Below, piece after piece: positions 25,742 to 34,488 of a DNA stretch of 64,000 bases (within the stretch, counting starts at the first letter, position 1; the number at the start of each line of letters is the position of its first letter). Made by a program: the position numbers and the translations under genes. The DNA lies in contig NZ_MCZK01000155.1 of NCBI RefSeq assembly GCF_002875945.1, positions 24,436 to 88,435 of the forward strand. Reading direction: 5' to 3'. The stretch comes from Vibrio lentus (lineage in GTDB: Bacteria > Pseudomonadota > Gammaproteobacteria > Enterobacterales > Vibrionaceae). The notes beneath the pieces are model-generated. The model did not search any database and was not told where the DNA came from. It saw only the letters and a list, made by a program, of their open reading frames with translations.

Positions 25742-26986
25742 ATGGGCCTTAAAAAGTTTCTTGAAGACATCGAGCATCATTTTGAGCCAGGTGGTAAACA
25801 CGAGAAGTGGTTTGCGCTTTACGAAGCAGCAGCTACAGTGTTCTACACGCCAGGTCTTATCACAAAGAAAAGATCACACGTTCGTGATAGCGTTGATTTA
25901 AAACGTATCATGATCATGGTTTGGTTCGCGGTATTCCCAGCAATGTTCTGGGGTATGTACAACGCGGGTGGCCAAGCTATCGCTGCACTTAACCATATGT
26001 ACGCAGGCGCTGAATTAGTTTCTGTTATCGATGGTAACTGGCACTACTGGCTAACCGAAATGCTTGGAGCCTCCTTAGGGCCCGATGCAGGTGTTGGCAG
26101 CAAGATGCTACTTGGTGCGACATACTTCCTACCTATCTACGCAACGGTATTTATCGTTGGTGGTTTCTGGGAAGTTCTGTTCTGTATGGTGCGTAAGCAC
26201 GAAGTAAATGAAGGTTTCTTTGTTACTTCTATCTTATTTGCGCTTATCGTTCCGCCAACTCTTCCTCTATGGCAAGCAGCACTAGGTATTACCTTCGGTG
26301 TTGTTGTAGCGAAAGAGATCTTCGGTGGTACGGGTCGTAACTTCCTGAACCCTGCACTTGCTGGCCGTGCGTTCCTATTCTTTGCATACCCTGCACAGAT
26401 TTCAGGTGACGTAGTTTGGACTGCTGCAGATGGTTTCTCTGGTGCAACTGCTCTTAGCCAATGGGCTCAAGGCGGTGGTAGCGCACTAATGAACGTAACA
26501 TCTGGTGAAGCAATCACTTGGATGGACGCATTCATTGGTAACATCCCAGGTTCTATCGGTGAAGTATCGACTCTAGCACTTATGATTGGTGCAGCGATGA
26601 TCGTTTACATGCGTATCGCTTCATGGCGCATCATTGCTGGTGTAATGATCGGTATGATTGCTGTGTCTACGCTGTTCAACGTGATCGGTTCTGATACTAA
26701 CGCAATGTTCAGCATGCCTTGGCACTGGCACCTAGTTCTAGGTGGCTTCGCGTTCGGTATGTTCTTCATGGCGACAGACCCAGTATCAGCTTCATTTACC
26801 AATAAAGGTAAGTGGTGGTACGGCATCCTAATCGGCGCAATGTGTGTAATGATTCGTGTAGTTAACCCTGCATACCCAGAAGGCATGATGCTTGCGATTC
26901 TATTCGCAAACCTATTTGCTCCTCTGTTTGACCACGTTGTAATCGAGAAGAACATTAAGCGGAGACTAGCGCGCTATGGCAAGTAA
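25742..26986 (+). CDS. nqrB: Na+-NQR subunit B (FMN-carrying membrane subunit)
   Basis: NqrB is the large membrane subunit that carries covalent FMN and riboflavin and forms most of the sodium path. It has 414 residues with about ten membrane segments. The flavinylation motif SGAT contains Thr236, the known FMN attachment residue in the family. ApbE, encoded downstream, attaches the flavin. The start has GGGTAA about 10 bases upstream. The gene overlaps nqrC by 11 bases. Confidence 0.97.
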   Translation: MGLKKFLEDIEHHFEPGGKHEKWFALYEAAATVFYTPGLITKKRSHVRDSVDLKRIMIMVWFAVFPAMFWGMYNAGGQAIAALNHMYAGAELVSVIDGNWHYWLTEMLGASLGPDAGVGSKMLLGATYFLPIYATVFIVGGFWEVLFCMVRKHEVNEGFFVTSILFALIVPPTLPLWQAALGITFGVVVAKEIFGGTGRNFLNPALAGRAFLFFAYPAQISGDVVWTAADGFSGATALSQWAQGGGSALMNVTSGEAITWMDAFIGNIPGSIGEVSTLALMIGAAMIVYMRIASWRIIAGVMIGMIAVSTLFNVIGSDTNAMFSMPWHWHLVLGGFAFGMFFMATDPVSASFTNKGKWWYGILIGAMCVMIRVVNPAYPEGMMLAILFANLFAPLFDHVVIEKNIKRRLARYGK

Positions 26987-27743
26987 TAACGATAGCATTA
27001 AAAAGACGCTGTTTGTTGTTATCGCATTGAGCCTAGTGTGCTCAATCATCGTTTCAACAGCTGCAGTTGTTCTTAAACCTAAGCAGCAAGCTAACGCAGT
27101 TCTGGATCAGCAAACTAAGATCCTTGAAGTTGCGGGTATTGAGCTTGCAGGTGATATTCCAGCACTGTACGCAGAGAACATCGAACCTCGTCTAGTTGAT
27201 TTCGCTACTGGCGATTTCGTTGACGGCGATGCTGCTGCATACGACCAACGTAAAGCGGCAAAAGATCCTGCTGAGTCAATTAAGCTTTCAGCTGAAGATG
27301 ACATCGCTAAGATCATTCGTCGTGCTAACACGGGTACTGTATACCTTGTGAAAGATGGCGCTGAAACTTCTAAAGTTATCATCCCTGTTCACGGTAACGG
27401 CCTATGGTCAATGATGTACGCATTCGTTGCGGTAGAAACTGATGGCAACACAGTTTCTGGTATCACTTACTACGAGCAAGGTGAAACTCCTGGACTTGGT
27501 GGTGAAGTTGAGAACCCAACTTGGCGCGCTCAATTCGTTGGTAAGAAATTATTCGACGAAAACCACAAGCCTGCTATTCAGGTTGTTAAAGGTGGCGCTC
27601 CTCAAGGTTCTGAGCACGGTGTAGATGGCCTTTCTGGTGCAACACTGACTAGCGTTGGTGTTCAACATACATTTGACTTCTGGTTAGGTGATATGGGCTT
27701 TGGTCCGTTCCTAGCAAAAGTTCGTGACGGAGGTCTGAACTAA
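26976..27743 (+). CDS. nqrC: Na+-NQR subunit C
   Basis: NqrC has one N-terminal membrane segment (residues 11-32) and a periplasmic FMN-binding domain. It has 255 residues. The covalent FMN site SGATLTS is at 220-226, with Thr223 as the acceptor. It transfers electrons from the NqrD/NqrE iron site to NqrB. Its start lies inside the end of nqrB, and its TAA overlaps the nqrD ATG by one base. Confidence 0.97.
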   Translation: MASNNDSIKKTLFVVIALSLVCSIIVSTAAVVLKPKQQANAVLDQQTKILEVAGIELAGDIPALYAENIEPRLVDFATGDFVDGDAAAYDQRKAAKDPAESIKLSAEDDIAKIIRRANTGTVYLVKDGAETSKVIIPVHGNGLWSMMYAFVAVETDGNTVSGITYYEQGETPGLGGEVENPTWRAQFVGKKLFDENHKPAIQVVKGGAPQGSEHGVDGLSGATLTSVGVQHTFDFWLGDMGFGPFLAKVRDGGLN

Positions 27744-28375
27744 TGTCTAGTGCAAAAGAAATTAAAAAGAGCATCTTAGCGCCTGTGTTGGATAACAACC
27801 CAATCGCGCTACAGGTTCTTGGTGTGTGTTCTGCTCTTGCGGTAACCACTAAGCTAGAAACAGCATTTGTTATGACTATTGCGGTAATGTTCGTTACTGC
27901 TCTGTCTAACTTCTTCGTTTCTTTAATCCGTAACCACATTCCTAACAGTGTGCGTATCATCGTTCAGATGGCAATTATCGCATCATTAGTAATCGTGGTA
28001 GACCAAGTGCTTAAAGCATACCTATACGATATATCTAAACAGCTATCTGTATTCGTTGGCCTAATCATTACTAACTGTATTGTAATGGGTCGTGCTGAAG
28101 CATTCGCAATGAAGTCTGCTCCAATCCCATCGTTCATCGATGGTCTTGGTAACGGTCTTGGTTACGGTTTCGTTCTTATCACTGTTGGTTTCTTCCGTGA
28201 GCTTCTAGGCTCTGGCAAACTATTTGGTATGGAAGTACTACCTCTAGTGAGCAACGGTGGTTGGTATCAGCCAAACGGCTTGATGCTTCTAGCACCTTCA
28301 GCATTCTTCCTAATTGGTTTCTTGATTTGGGCAATTCGTGTGTTCAAACCAGAACAAGTAGAAGCGAAGGGGTAA
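27743..28375 (+). CDS. nqrD: Na+-NQR subunit D
   Basis: An integral membrane subunit of 210 residues with about six segments. It pairs with NqrE in inverted symmetry, and the pair holds the iron centre between them. The conserved segment ALAVTTKLETAF near residue 30 and GLIITNCIVMGRAEAFA near residue 100 each place a cysteine in the family position. It is related to RnfE and NqrE. Translationally coupled to nqrC. Confidence 0.96.
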   Translation: MSSAKEIKKSILAPVLDNNPIALQVLGVCSALAVTTKLETAFVMTIAVMFVTALSNFFVSLIRNHIPNSVRIIVQMAIIASLVIVVDQVLKAYLYDISKQLSVFVGLIITNCIVMGRAEAFAMKSAPIPSFIDGLGNGLGYGFVLITVGFFRELLGSGKLFGMEVLPLVSNGGWYQPNGLMLLAPSAFFLIGFLIWAIRVFKPEQVEAKG

Positions 28376-28382
28376 GGTAGTC

Positions 28383-28979
28383 ATGGAACATTATATTAGT
28401 CTGCTAGTTAAATCGATTTTCATCGAAAACATGGCGCTTTCTTTCTTCCTAGGTATGTGTACATTCCTAGCGGTTTCTAAGAAAGTTAAAACTTCTTTTG
28501 GTCTTGGTGTTGCGGTAGTTGTAGTACTTACAATCGCTGTTCCTGTAAACAACCTTGTTTACACACACATCCTAAAAGAAAATGCACTTGTTGCCGGTGT
28601 CGATTTAAGTTTCCTTAACTTCATCGCATTCATCGGTGTTATCGCTGCACTTGTACAAATCCTAGAGATGGTTCTAGACCGTTTCTTCCCACCTTTGTAC
28701 AACGCACTAGGTATCTTCCTTCCTCTGATCACAGTTAACTGTGCAATCTTTGGTGGTGTATCTTTCATGGTAACTCGTGACTACAACTTTGCTGAATCTG
28801 TTGTTTACGGCTTCGGTTCTGGTGTGGGTTGGATGTTAGCTATCGTTGCTCTTGCGGGTATCCGTGAGAAGATGAAGTACTCTGACGTACCTCCAGGTCT
28901 ACGTGGCCTTGGTATCACGTTCATTACTGTTGGTTTGATGGCGTTAGGCTTTATGTCTTTCTCTGGTGTTCAACTGTAG
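28383..28979 (+). CDS. nqrE: Na+-NQR subunit E
   Basis: A 198-residue integral membrane subunit with six segments, homologous to NqrD and RnfA. The iron-site cysteines are seen in LGMCTFLAVSKKV near residue 25 and ITVNCAIFGGV near residue 120. GGTAG lies just upstream of the start, 7 bases after the nqrD stop. Confidence 0.96.
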   Translation: MEHYISLLVKSIFIENMALSFFLGMCTFLAVSKKVKTSFGLGVAVVVVLTIAVPVNNLVYTHILKENALVAGVDLSFLNFIAFIGVIAALVQILEMVLDRFFPPLYNALGIFLPLITVNCAIFGGVSFMVTRDYNFAESVVYGFGSGVGWMLAIVALAGIREKMKYSDVPPGLRGLGITFITVGLMALGFMSFSGVQL

Positions 28980-29008
28980 GGTAAGCACCCAGTAATAAGG
29001 AATAACAA

Positions 29009-30235
29009 ATGCAAAGCATTATTCTTGGCGTAGCGATGTTTACCATTATTGTATTGGCTCTAGTATTAGTGATTCTTTTCGCTAAATCTAAGCTAGTACC
29101 ATCAGGTGACATCACTATTGCTGTAAACGGCGACCCTGAGAAGGCGATCGTTACTCAACCTGGTAGTAAGCTACTTGGTGCTCTTGCTGGTGCAGGCATC
29201 TTCGTATCTTCTGCTTGTGGTGGCGGTGGCTCTTGTGGTCAGTGTCGTGTAAAAGTTAAGTCTGGCGGTGGCGATATTCTACCAACAGAACTTGATCACA
29301 TCACAAAAGGCGAAGCTCGTGAAGGCGAACGTCTTGCATGTCAAGTTGCTATGAAAACTGACATGGAGATTGAGCTAGACGAAGACATCTTTGGTGTTAA
29401 GAAGTGGGAATGTACCGTTATCTCTAACGATAACGAAGCTACTTTCATCAAAGAGTTAGCACTTGCTATCCCTGAAGGCGAAGAAGTACCTTTCCGTGCC
29501 GGTGGTTACATTCAGATTGAAGCTGAACCACATCACGTGAAATACGCAGATTACGATATTCCTGACGAATACCGTGGTGACTGGGATAAGTTCAACTTGT
29601 TCCGTTACGAGTCTATCGTTAAAGAGCATTCGATCCGTGCTTACTCTATGGCTTCATACCCAGAAGAGAAAGGCATCATCAAGCTTAACGTGCGTATCGC
29701 AACTCCGCCGCCAAACAATCCTGATGTAGCTCCTGGTGTGATGTCTTCATACATCTGGTCTCTTAAAGAAGGCGACAAATGTACTATTTCTGGTCCATTT
29801 GGTGAGTTCTTTGCTAAAGACACAGACAATGAAATGGTATTCATCGGTGGTGGTGCAGGTATGGCGCCAATGCGTTCACATATCTTCGACCAACTTAAGC
29901 GTCTTAACTCTACTCGTAAGATGTCTTACTGGTACGGTGCACGTTCTAAGCGTGAGATGTTCTACATTGAAGACTTCGACGGCCTAGCGGCTGCAAACGC
30001 AAACTTCGTGTGGCACTGTGCACTGTCTGATCCTCAACCTGAGGACAACTGGGACGGTTACACTGGTTTCATCCACAACGTATTGTACGAAAACTACCTG
30101 AAGGATCATGAAGCTCCTGAAGACTGTGAGTACTACATGTGTGGTCCACCAATGATGAACGCGGCTGTTATCGGCATGCTGAAAGATCTTGGTGTAGAAG
30201 ATGAAAACATCCTACTAGATGACTTCGGTGGTTAA
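29009..30235 (+). CDS. nqrF: Na+-NQR subunit F (NADH-oxidising)
   Basis: NqrF takes electrons from NADH through FAD to a [2Fe-2S] cluster. It has 408 residues: a membrane anchor at 4-25, a ferredoxin domain with Cys70, Cys76, Cys79 and Cys111, then FAD-binding (RAYSMASYP) and NADH-binding domains (GGGAGMAPMRS; CGPPMMNAAV near the end). AAGGAA lies upstream of ATG 29009. Last gene of the complex, followed by a strong terminator. Confidence 0.97.
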   Translation: MQSIILGVAMFTIIVLALVLVILFAKSKLVPSGDITIAVNGDPEKAIVTQPGSKLLGALAGAGIFVSSACGGGGSCGQCRVKVKSGGGDILPTELDHITKGEAREGERLACQVAMKTDMEIELDEDIFGVKKWECTVISNDNEATFIKELALAIPEGEEVPFRAGGYIQIEAEPHHVKYADYDIPDEYRGDWDKFNLFRYESIVKEHSIRAYSMASYPEEKGIIKLNVRIATPPPNNPDVAPGVMSSYIWSLKEGDKCTISGPFGEFFAKDTDNEMVFIGGGAGMAPMRSHIFDQLKRLNSTRKMSYWYGARSKREMFYIEDFDGLAAANANFVWHCALSDPQPEDNWDGYTGFIHNVLYENYLKDHEAPEDCEYYMCGPPMMNAAVIGMLKDLGVEDENILLDDFGG

Positions 30236-30256
30236 TCCATTTAAGTGATTGATATT

Positions 30257-30292
30257 ATGGCTGACTCCTACGAGTCAGCCATTTGTTTTTCT
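30257..30292 (+). terminator. Terminator after nqrF
   Basis: An 11-bp perfect stem ATGGCTGACTC (30257-30267) with GAGTCAGCCAT (30272-30282), loop CTAC, then TTGTTTTTC. It separates nqrA-F from apbE-nqrM. Confidence 0.92.
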
Positions 30293-30408
30293 AAAGCTCG
30301 TTTTGACAACATACTGGCTTATATAAGAAAGAGTAAGGTATTTTTAAGACCTATATTTACTCTTATTTTTCCTTATATAAATCCTCAACATTAGACAGGA
30401 GTAAGCAA

Positions 30409-31413
30409 GTGAGAATTTGGCTTGTTGCATTAACTTCTTTGATTTTTCTTGCTGGCTGTGAAAAGCCGATTGAGCAAGTGCATTTAAGTGGCCCAACGAT
30501 GGGTACTAGCTACAATATTAAATACATCAATGGTGATGAGTTCCCTGAGTCTAAAGAGATTCACACCGAGATTGATCGCTTACTTGAAGAAGTAAATGAT
30601 CAGATGTCGACTTACCGTGAAGACTCAGAGTTAAGCCGTTTTAATCAGCACAAAGGTGCAGACGCATTTGAAGTTTCTGAGCAAACTGCGATTGTAGTGA
30701 AAGAAGCGATTCGTTTGAACGGTCTTACTGAAGGTGCGCTGGATGTTACCGTTGGTCCTTTAGTGAACTTGTGGGGTTTTGGCCCTGAAGCACGTCCAGA
30801 GGTTGTTCCAACAGACGAAGAGCTTGCTGCTCGTAAAGCGAAAGTGGGTATCCATCACCTAAGCATTGAAGGCAACAAACTGACCAAGGATCTACCGAAC
30901 CTGTATGTCGATCTTTCGACAATTGCAAAAGGTTGGGGTGTTGATGTTGTCGCTGACTACCTTGATTCGATTGGCATTCACAACTATATGGTTGAAATTG
31001 GTGGTGAAATTCGCTTGAAAGGTCTAAACCGTGACAATGTGGGTTGGCGCATAGCGATTGAGAAACCAAGTGTAGAAGAGCGTACTATTCAAGAGATCAT
31101 CGAACCGGGTGATATGGCGATTGCAACCTCTGGTGACTATCGTAACTATTTCGAGCGTGATGGTGTTCGTTACTCACACATCATCAACCCAGAAACAGGT
31201 AAACCTCTTCATCACAAAGTGGTTTCAGTGACTGTTTTAAACCCGTCTTCAATGACTGCAGACGGTTTATCTACAGGCCTTATGGTCTTAGGTGAAGTAA
31301 GAGGAATGGAAATCGCTAACCAGCATAACATCCCAGCGTTTATGGTGGTTAAAACAGCAGATGGCTTTGAAGAAATTGCTTCAGAAGCATTTAAGCCATA
31401 CTTAGGTAAATAA
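30409..31413 (+). CDS. apbE: FAD:protein FMN transferase ApbE
   Basis: ApbE attaches FMN from FAD to threonines of NqrB and NqrC in the periplasm. It has 334 residues. The start is GTG 30409 with AGGAG upstream. The protein begins with a lipoprotein signal ending LAGC (Cys17). Family segments are GPTMGTSYNIKY near residue 28, LDVTVGPLVNLWGFGP near 110, and the metal-binding end PSSMTADGLSTGL near 285. Its place directly after nqr fits its substrate. nqrM follows after 16 bases. Confidence 0.96.
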   Translation: MRIWLVALTSLIFLAGCEKPIEQVHLSGPTMGTSYNIKYINGDEFPESKEIHTEIDRLLEEVNDQMSTYREDSELSRFNQHKGADAFEVSEQTAIVVKEAIRLNGLTEGALDVTVGPLVNLWGFGPEARPEVVPTDEELAARKAKVGIHHLSIEGNKLTKDLPNLYVDLSTIAKGWGVDVVADYLDSIGIHNYMVEIGGEIRLKGLNRDNVGWRIAIEKPSVEERTIQEIIEPGDMAIATSGDYRNYFERDGVRYSHIINPETGKPLHHKVVSVTVLNPSSMTADGLSTGLMVLGEVRGMEIANQHNIPAFMVVKTADGFEEIASEAFKPYLGK

Positions 31414-31429
31414 GGTAAGCGAGAGAATT

Positions 31430-31684
31430 ATGAATACATTTCTGATTACATTTGGTGTTTTTCTTGCCGTGATCACAGCAATGTCGATTGGCTATATTGT
31501 CCAAAAGAAAGTTGTGAAGGGTAGTTGTGGTGGTTTAGGTGCTGTCGGTATCGACAAAGTCTGTAATTGCCCAGAACCTTGTGATGCGCGTAAAAAGCGC
31601 GAAGCACGCGAAGCTTACCGCGTTGAGAAACTGGCTGAGCGTCAAGAAAAAGAAGCGGCTTGGAGTAAAGATCGTATCGCTTAA
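31430..31684 (+). CDS. nqrM: Na+-NQR maturation protein NqrM
   Basis: NqrM is needed to assemble active Na+-NQR, probably by delivering iron to the NqrD/NqrE site. It has 84 residues: one membrane segment at 4-25, then a cysteine cluster (Cys33, Cys45, Cys47, Cys51) and a basic C-terminal helix. The four cysteines match the family. It is co-transcribed with apbE and ends at a terminator. Confidence 0.95.
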   Translation: MNTFLITFGVFLAVITAMSIGYIVQKKVVKGSCGGLGAVGIDKVCNCPEPCDARKKREAREAYRVEKLAERQEKEAAWSKDRIA

Positions 31685-31756
31685 TCGGTGATAACGGTTG
31701 ATGCTAGTTTTCCTTAATTAGTCTTTAACTAATGGGTTGTCTAGCTCTCTAAACGC

Positions 31757-31795
31757 AAAGAGCTCAAGGGATTACCTTGAGCTCTTTTTGTTTCT
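31757..31795 (+). terminator. Terminator after nqrM
   Basis: A 13-bp perfect stem AAAGAGCTCAAGG (31757-31769) with CCTTGAGCTCTTT (31775-31787), loop GATTA, then TTGTTTC. Confidence 0.93.
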
Positions 31796-31879
31796 ATAGA
31801 CTTAAACGCTAAAAGTGAAACGCCTATAAGCCTGTCTATAAAGGGTTTAGCTGTTATATCTGTCTATCTATATAACTAC

Positions 31880-33109
31880 CTATGAACCCTTATTGCGAGT
31901 GCATACAAGCTGGTTTCTACCTTGTTCCTTGGCCGTATAAAGCAGTTCGTCGGCAGCTTTTATCTGTTCATCTAACTTGCCGTCTAAATCAGTGACACCA
32001 ATACTGATGCTGACTTTAATACTTTGGGATTCATGAATCACTTCATGCTCTTCTATTGCCACTCTCATCGATTCTAGGTTATCAACGAAGCTTTCAAACG
32101 ACCCACACGACTGAATACAAAACTCTTCACCGCCGAAACGAACGGCCACATCATCGTTGAAGTGATCCTTAATGATGCCGCCCACAGCAACCAGTACCGC
32201 ATCGCCACCATCATGGCCGAAGGTATCGTTCACTTTCTTAAAGAAGTCGATATCCATCATCGCGATATTTCGTTCTTCACAGCCTTTGCATGGTTGATTG
32301 AACAAATAGCGACGGTTCCATAGCCCCGTGAGTGCATCTTCATTGGCATGACGAAACAGTTCATTGGTCGCTTCCTTCATATCGAGAAGCTGGTGAATAC
32401 GGCAGAAAAATTCTTCTTGGTTAAATGGCTTATAGAGGAAGTCGTTGGCGCCCGCTTTAAGGAAGCGCGCAGTCATAGTGCGATCGTCGCTACCTGATAG
32501 ACCAAGAATAGCGAGTTGGTTGCGGTCGTGGTTTACTCGAATGTCACGGGTCATCGAAATACCATCTTTTTTCGGCATGTCATGATCGGTAACGACAAAC
32601 GTGATATCAGGATCCTTGCTGAGAAGCTCTAGTGCTTGTTCGCCATCTTTCGCTTGAATCGTTTGAATATATTGATGTTCGAGGAGCTGAACGACATATC
32701 GGCGAACCACAGCTGAATCATCAACCACCAAGGCTTTATGGTGGCGATTATTCGAGATTCGATTAACCAGAGGAAGTAAGTAACTGACCGATGACATACT
32801 GTCTTTAAGGATGTAATCAAGCACACCTTTGGCGAGAACCTGTTCTCGAAGTGTGTTGTTGAACATACCGGTTAGTACAATGATTTTTTGTTGGTAGCCG
32901 AGTACCAAATCAATGATTTCACCATCTTGACCATCGGGTAGGCAGTAATCTAATACAGCACACAAGAAATCCGTCTCTTGCTCTAAGATCGCTTTCGCTT
33001 CCTCAATTGATTCTGCGAGTGCGACTTCATAGCCACTGTTTTTTAATTGCTGGTATAGATAGTTTCGGAATGCTCGACTGTCCTCCACCACTAGTATTTT
33101 TTCACTCAA
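31880..33109 (-). CDS. Two-receiver response regulator with GGDEF domain (diguanylate cyclase)
   Basis: A 409-residue soluble regulator predicted to make cyclic di-GMP from GTP on phosphorylation. Receiver 1 spans about 4-118 with phospho-acceptor Asp54; receiver 2 spans about 125-243 with Asp175 and the conserved Lys in YKP. The GGDEF domain runs from about 255, with the active-site GGEEF at 326-330. The inhibitory RxxD site is lost: Phe is where Arg is expected and only the Asp remains. CKGC (274-277) is an unusual insertion early in the GGDEF domain. The start is TTG 33109 with GGGAT upstream. No sensor kinase is adjacent. Confidence 0.88.
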   Translation of the reverse strand: MSEKILVVEDSRAFRNYLYQQLKNSGYEVALAESIEEAKAILEQETDFLCAVLDYCLPDGQDGEIIDLVLGYQQKIIVLTGMFNNTLREQVLAKGVLDYILKDSMSSVSYLLPLVNRISNNRHHKALVVDDSAVVRRYVVQLLEHQYIQTIQAKDGEQALELLSKDPDITFVVTDHDMPKKDGISMTRDIRVNHDRNQLAILGLSGSDDRTMTARFLKAGANDFLYKPFNQEEFFCRIHQLLDMKEATNELFRHANEDALTGLWNRRYLFNQPCKGCEERNIAMMDIDFFKKVNDTFGHDGGDAVLVAVGGIIKDHFNDDVAVRFGGEEFCIQSCGSFESFVDNLESMRVAIEEHEVIHESQSIKVSISIGVTDLDGKLDEQIKAADELLYTAKEQGRNQLVCTRNKGS

Positions 33110-33232
33110 AAGCTATCCCTACTTATAGACTAAATACTCCTTACAATACTATCAGAAGAGTGGACTGCTGTTGAAGTGAAACCTCTTGTGCTGGACACGA
33201 GATCATTTTAAATCGAGGAATAATTGATTACA

Positions 33233-33248
33233 CTGTTCATAGATACAG
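33233..33248. promoter_or_regulatory. LexA (SOS) box upstream of dinB
   Basis: CTGTTCATAGATACAG fits CTGT-N8-ACAG exactly, the enterobacterial and Vibrio LexA box. It is 24 bases before the dinB start codon. dinB is a classic SOS gene. Confidence 0.85.
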
Positions 33249-33271
33249 TTGTAAGGTTGAGTTATTCCTAA

Positions 33272-34351
33272 ATGTGCAGTGCAGGCCAAGATAAAATCAG
33301 AAAAATAATCCATGTCGATATGGATTGTTTTTACGCAGCTGTAGAAATGCGCGATAACCCGGCTTACCGAAATCGACCACTTGCGGTTGGCGGTCATGAA
33401 AAACAACGAGGTGTCTTGAGTACCTGTAATTACGAAGCTCGCAAGTTTGGTATTCGTTCTGCGATGCCAACGGGGAAAGCGCTACAGCTTTGTCCTAACT
33501 TATTAGTGGTTCCGGGAAGAATGCAGGTTTATGTTGAGATATCTAAAAAGATCCGAGAAATTTTTTCTCGATACACATCATTGATTGAACCTCTTTCTCT
33601 GGATGAAGCATTTCTTGATGTGACTGAATCAAAGTTGTGTCACGGTTCTGCGACACTGATTGCCGAGTCAATTCGCCGTGATATTTGGAACGAGTTAAAT
33701 CTCACGGCTTCAGCCGGTGTCGCTCCGATAAAATTCTTGGCTAAAGTGGCTTCGGATATGAATAAGCCCAATGGGCAATTTGTTATCCCTCCGCAAGATG
33801 TACAAGCTGTAATTGATGATTTACCACTCGAAAAAATCCCAGGCGTTGGCAAGGTCAGCATTGAAAAGCTCCATCTAGCGGGATTCTTTACATGCAAGGA
33901 CATCAAAGGGGCAGACTATCGAGACTTGCTTCTGAAGTTTGGTCGACAAGGTGCATCGTTGTGGAAACGAAGCCATGGTATCGATGAAAGAGAAGTTATC
34001 ATAGAACGCGAGCGTAAATCCGTAGGCGTTGAGCGCACGTTTACTCAAAACATTTCAACTTATGCTGAGTGCTGGCAGGTGATAGAAGACAAGCTGTTCC
34101 CTGAACTTGAAATGCGTTTAGAAAAAGCCAGCCCAAGTAAAGCAATCATCAAACAGGGCATTAAACTCAAGTTTGCCGATTTCCAACAAACGACCATAGA
34201 ACACATACATGCTTCATTGGATCGAGAACACTTCAAAGAACTATTGAGTGAGATCTTAAAAAGACAACAAGGGCGAGAGATACGCCTACTCGGTTTGAGT
34301 GTGATGTTACAACCCAAAGAACAAGTGAAGCAGCTAAATTTAGCGTTATAA
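33272..34351 (+). CDS. dinB: DNA polymerase IV DinB
   Basis: A Y-family polymerase that copies past damaged bases during the SOS response. It has 359 residues. Catalytic acidic residues are Asp16 (HVDMDCFYAAVE) and the Asp-Glu pair in SLDEAFLDV. A helix-hairpin-helix (PGVGKVS) lies mid-protein and the little-finger domain runs from about 235. It ends QLNLAL, in which QLNLAL/QLxLxL-type motifs bind the beta clamp. A LexA box lies directly upstream. Confidence 0.95.
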   Translation: MCSAGQDKIRKIIHVDMDCFYAAVEMRDNPAYRNRPLAVGGHEKQRGVLSTCNYEARKFGIRSAMPTGKALQLCPNLLVVPGRMQVYVEISKKIREIFSRYTSLIEPLSLDEAFLDVTESKLCHGSATLIAESIRRDIWNELNLTASAGVAPIKFLAKVASDMNKPNGQFVIPPQDVQAVIDDLPLEKIPGVGKVSIEKLHLAGFFTCKDIKGADYRDLLLKFGRQGASLWKRSHGIDEREVIIERERKSVGVERTFTQNISTYAECWQVIEDKLFPELEMRLEKASPSKAIIKQGIKLKFADFQQTTIEHIHASLDREHFKELLSEILKRQQGREIRLLGLSVMLQPKEQVKQLNLAL

Positions 34352-34403
34352 GGCTACTAAAGCTGTGATCTTCAACCAATTGACATTAGGGTTAAAATTG
34401 ACA

Positions 34404-34422
34404 GCGCTCTTTACTAGAGCGC
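34404..34422. terminator. Hairpin between dinB and the chemoreceptor gene
   Basis: GCGCTCT (34404-34410) pairs perfectly with AGAGCGC (34416-34422), loop TTACT. It lies between convergent genes. No good T-tract on the plus strand, and a broken one (CAATTTTAA) on the minus strand. Confidence 0.45.
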
Positions 34423-34488
34423 CATCTGAAAGCTTTATTGGTTATAGGTCTGGAGAGATTCGGTTGATAAGTTAAATCGTCTAGATAT

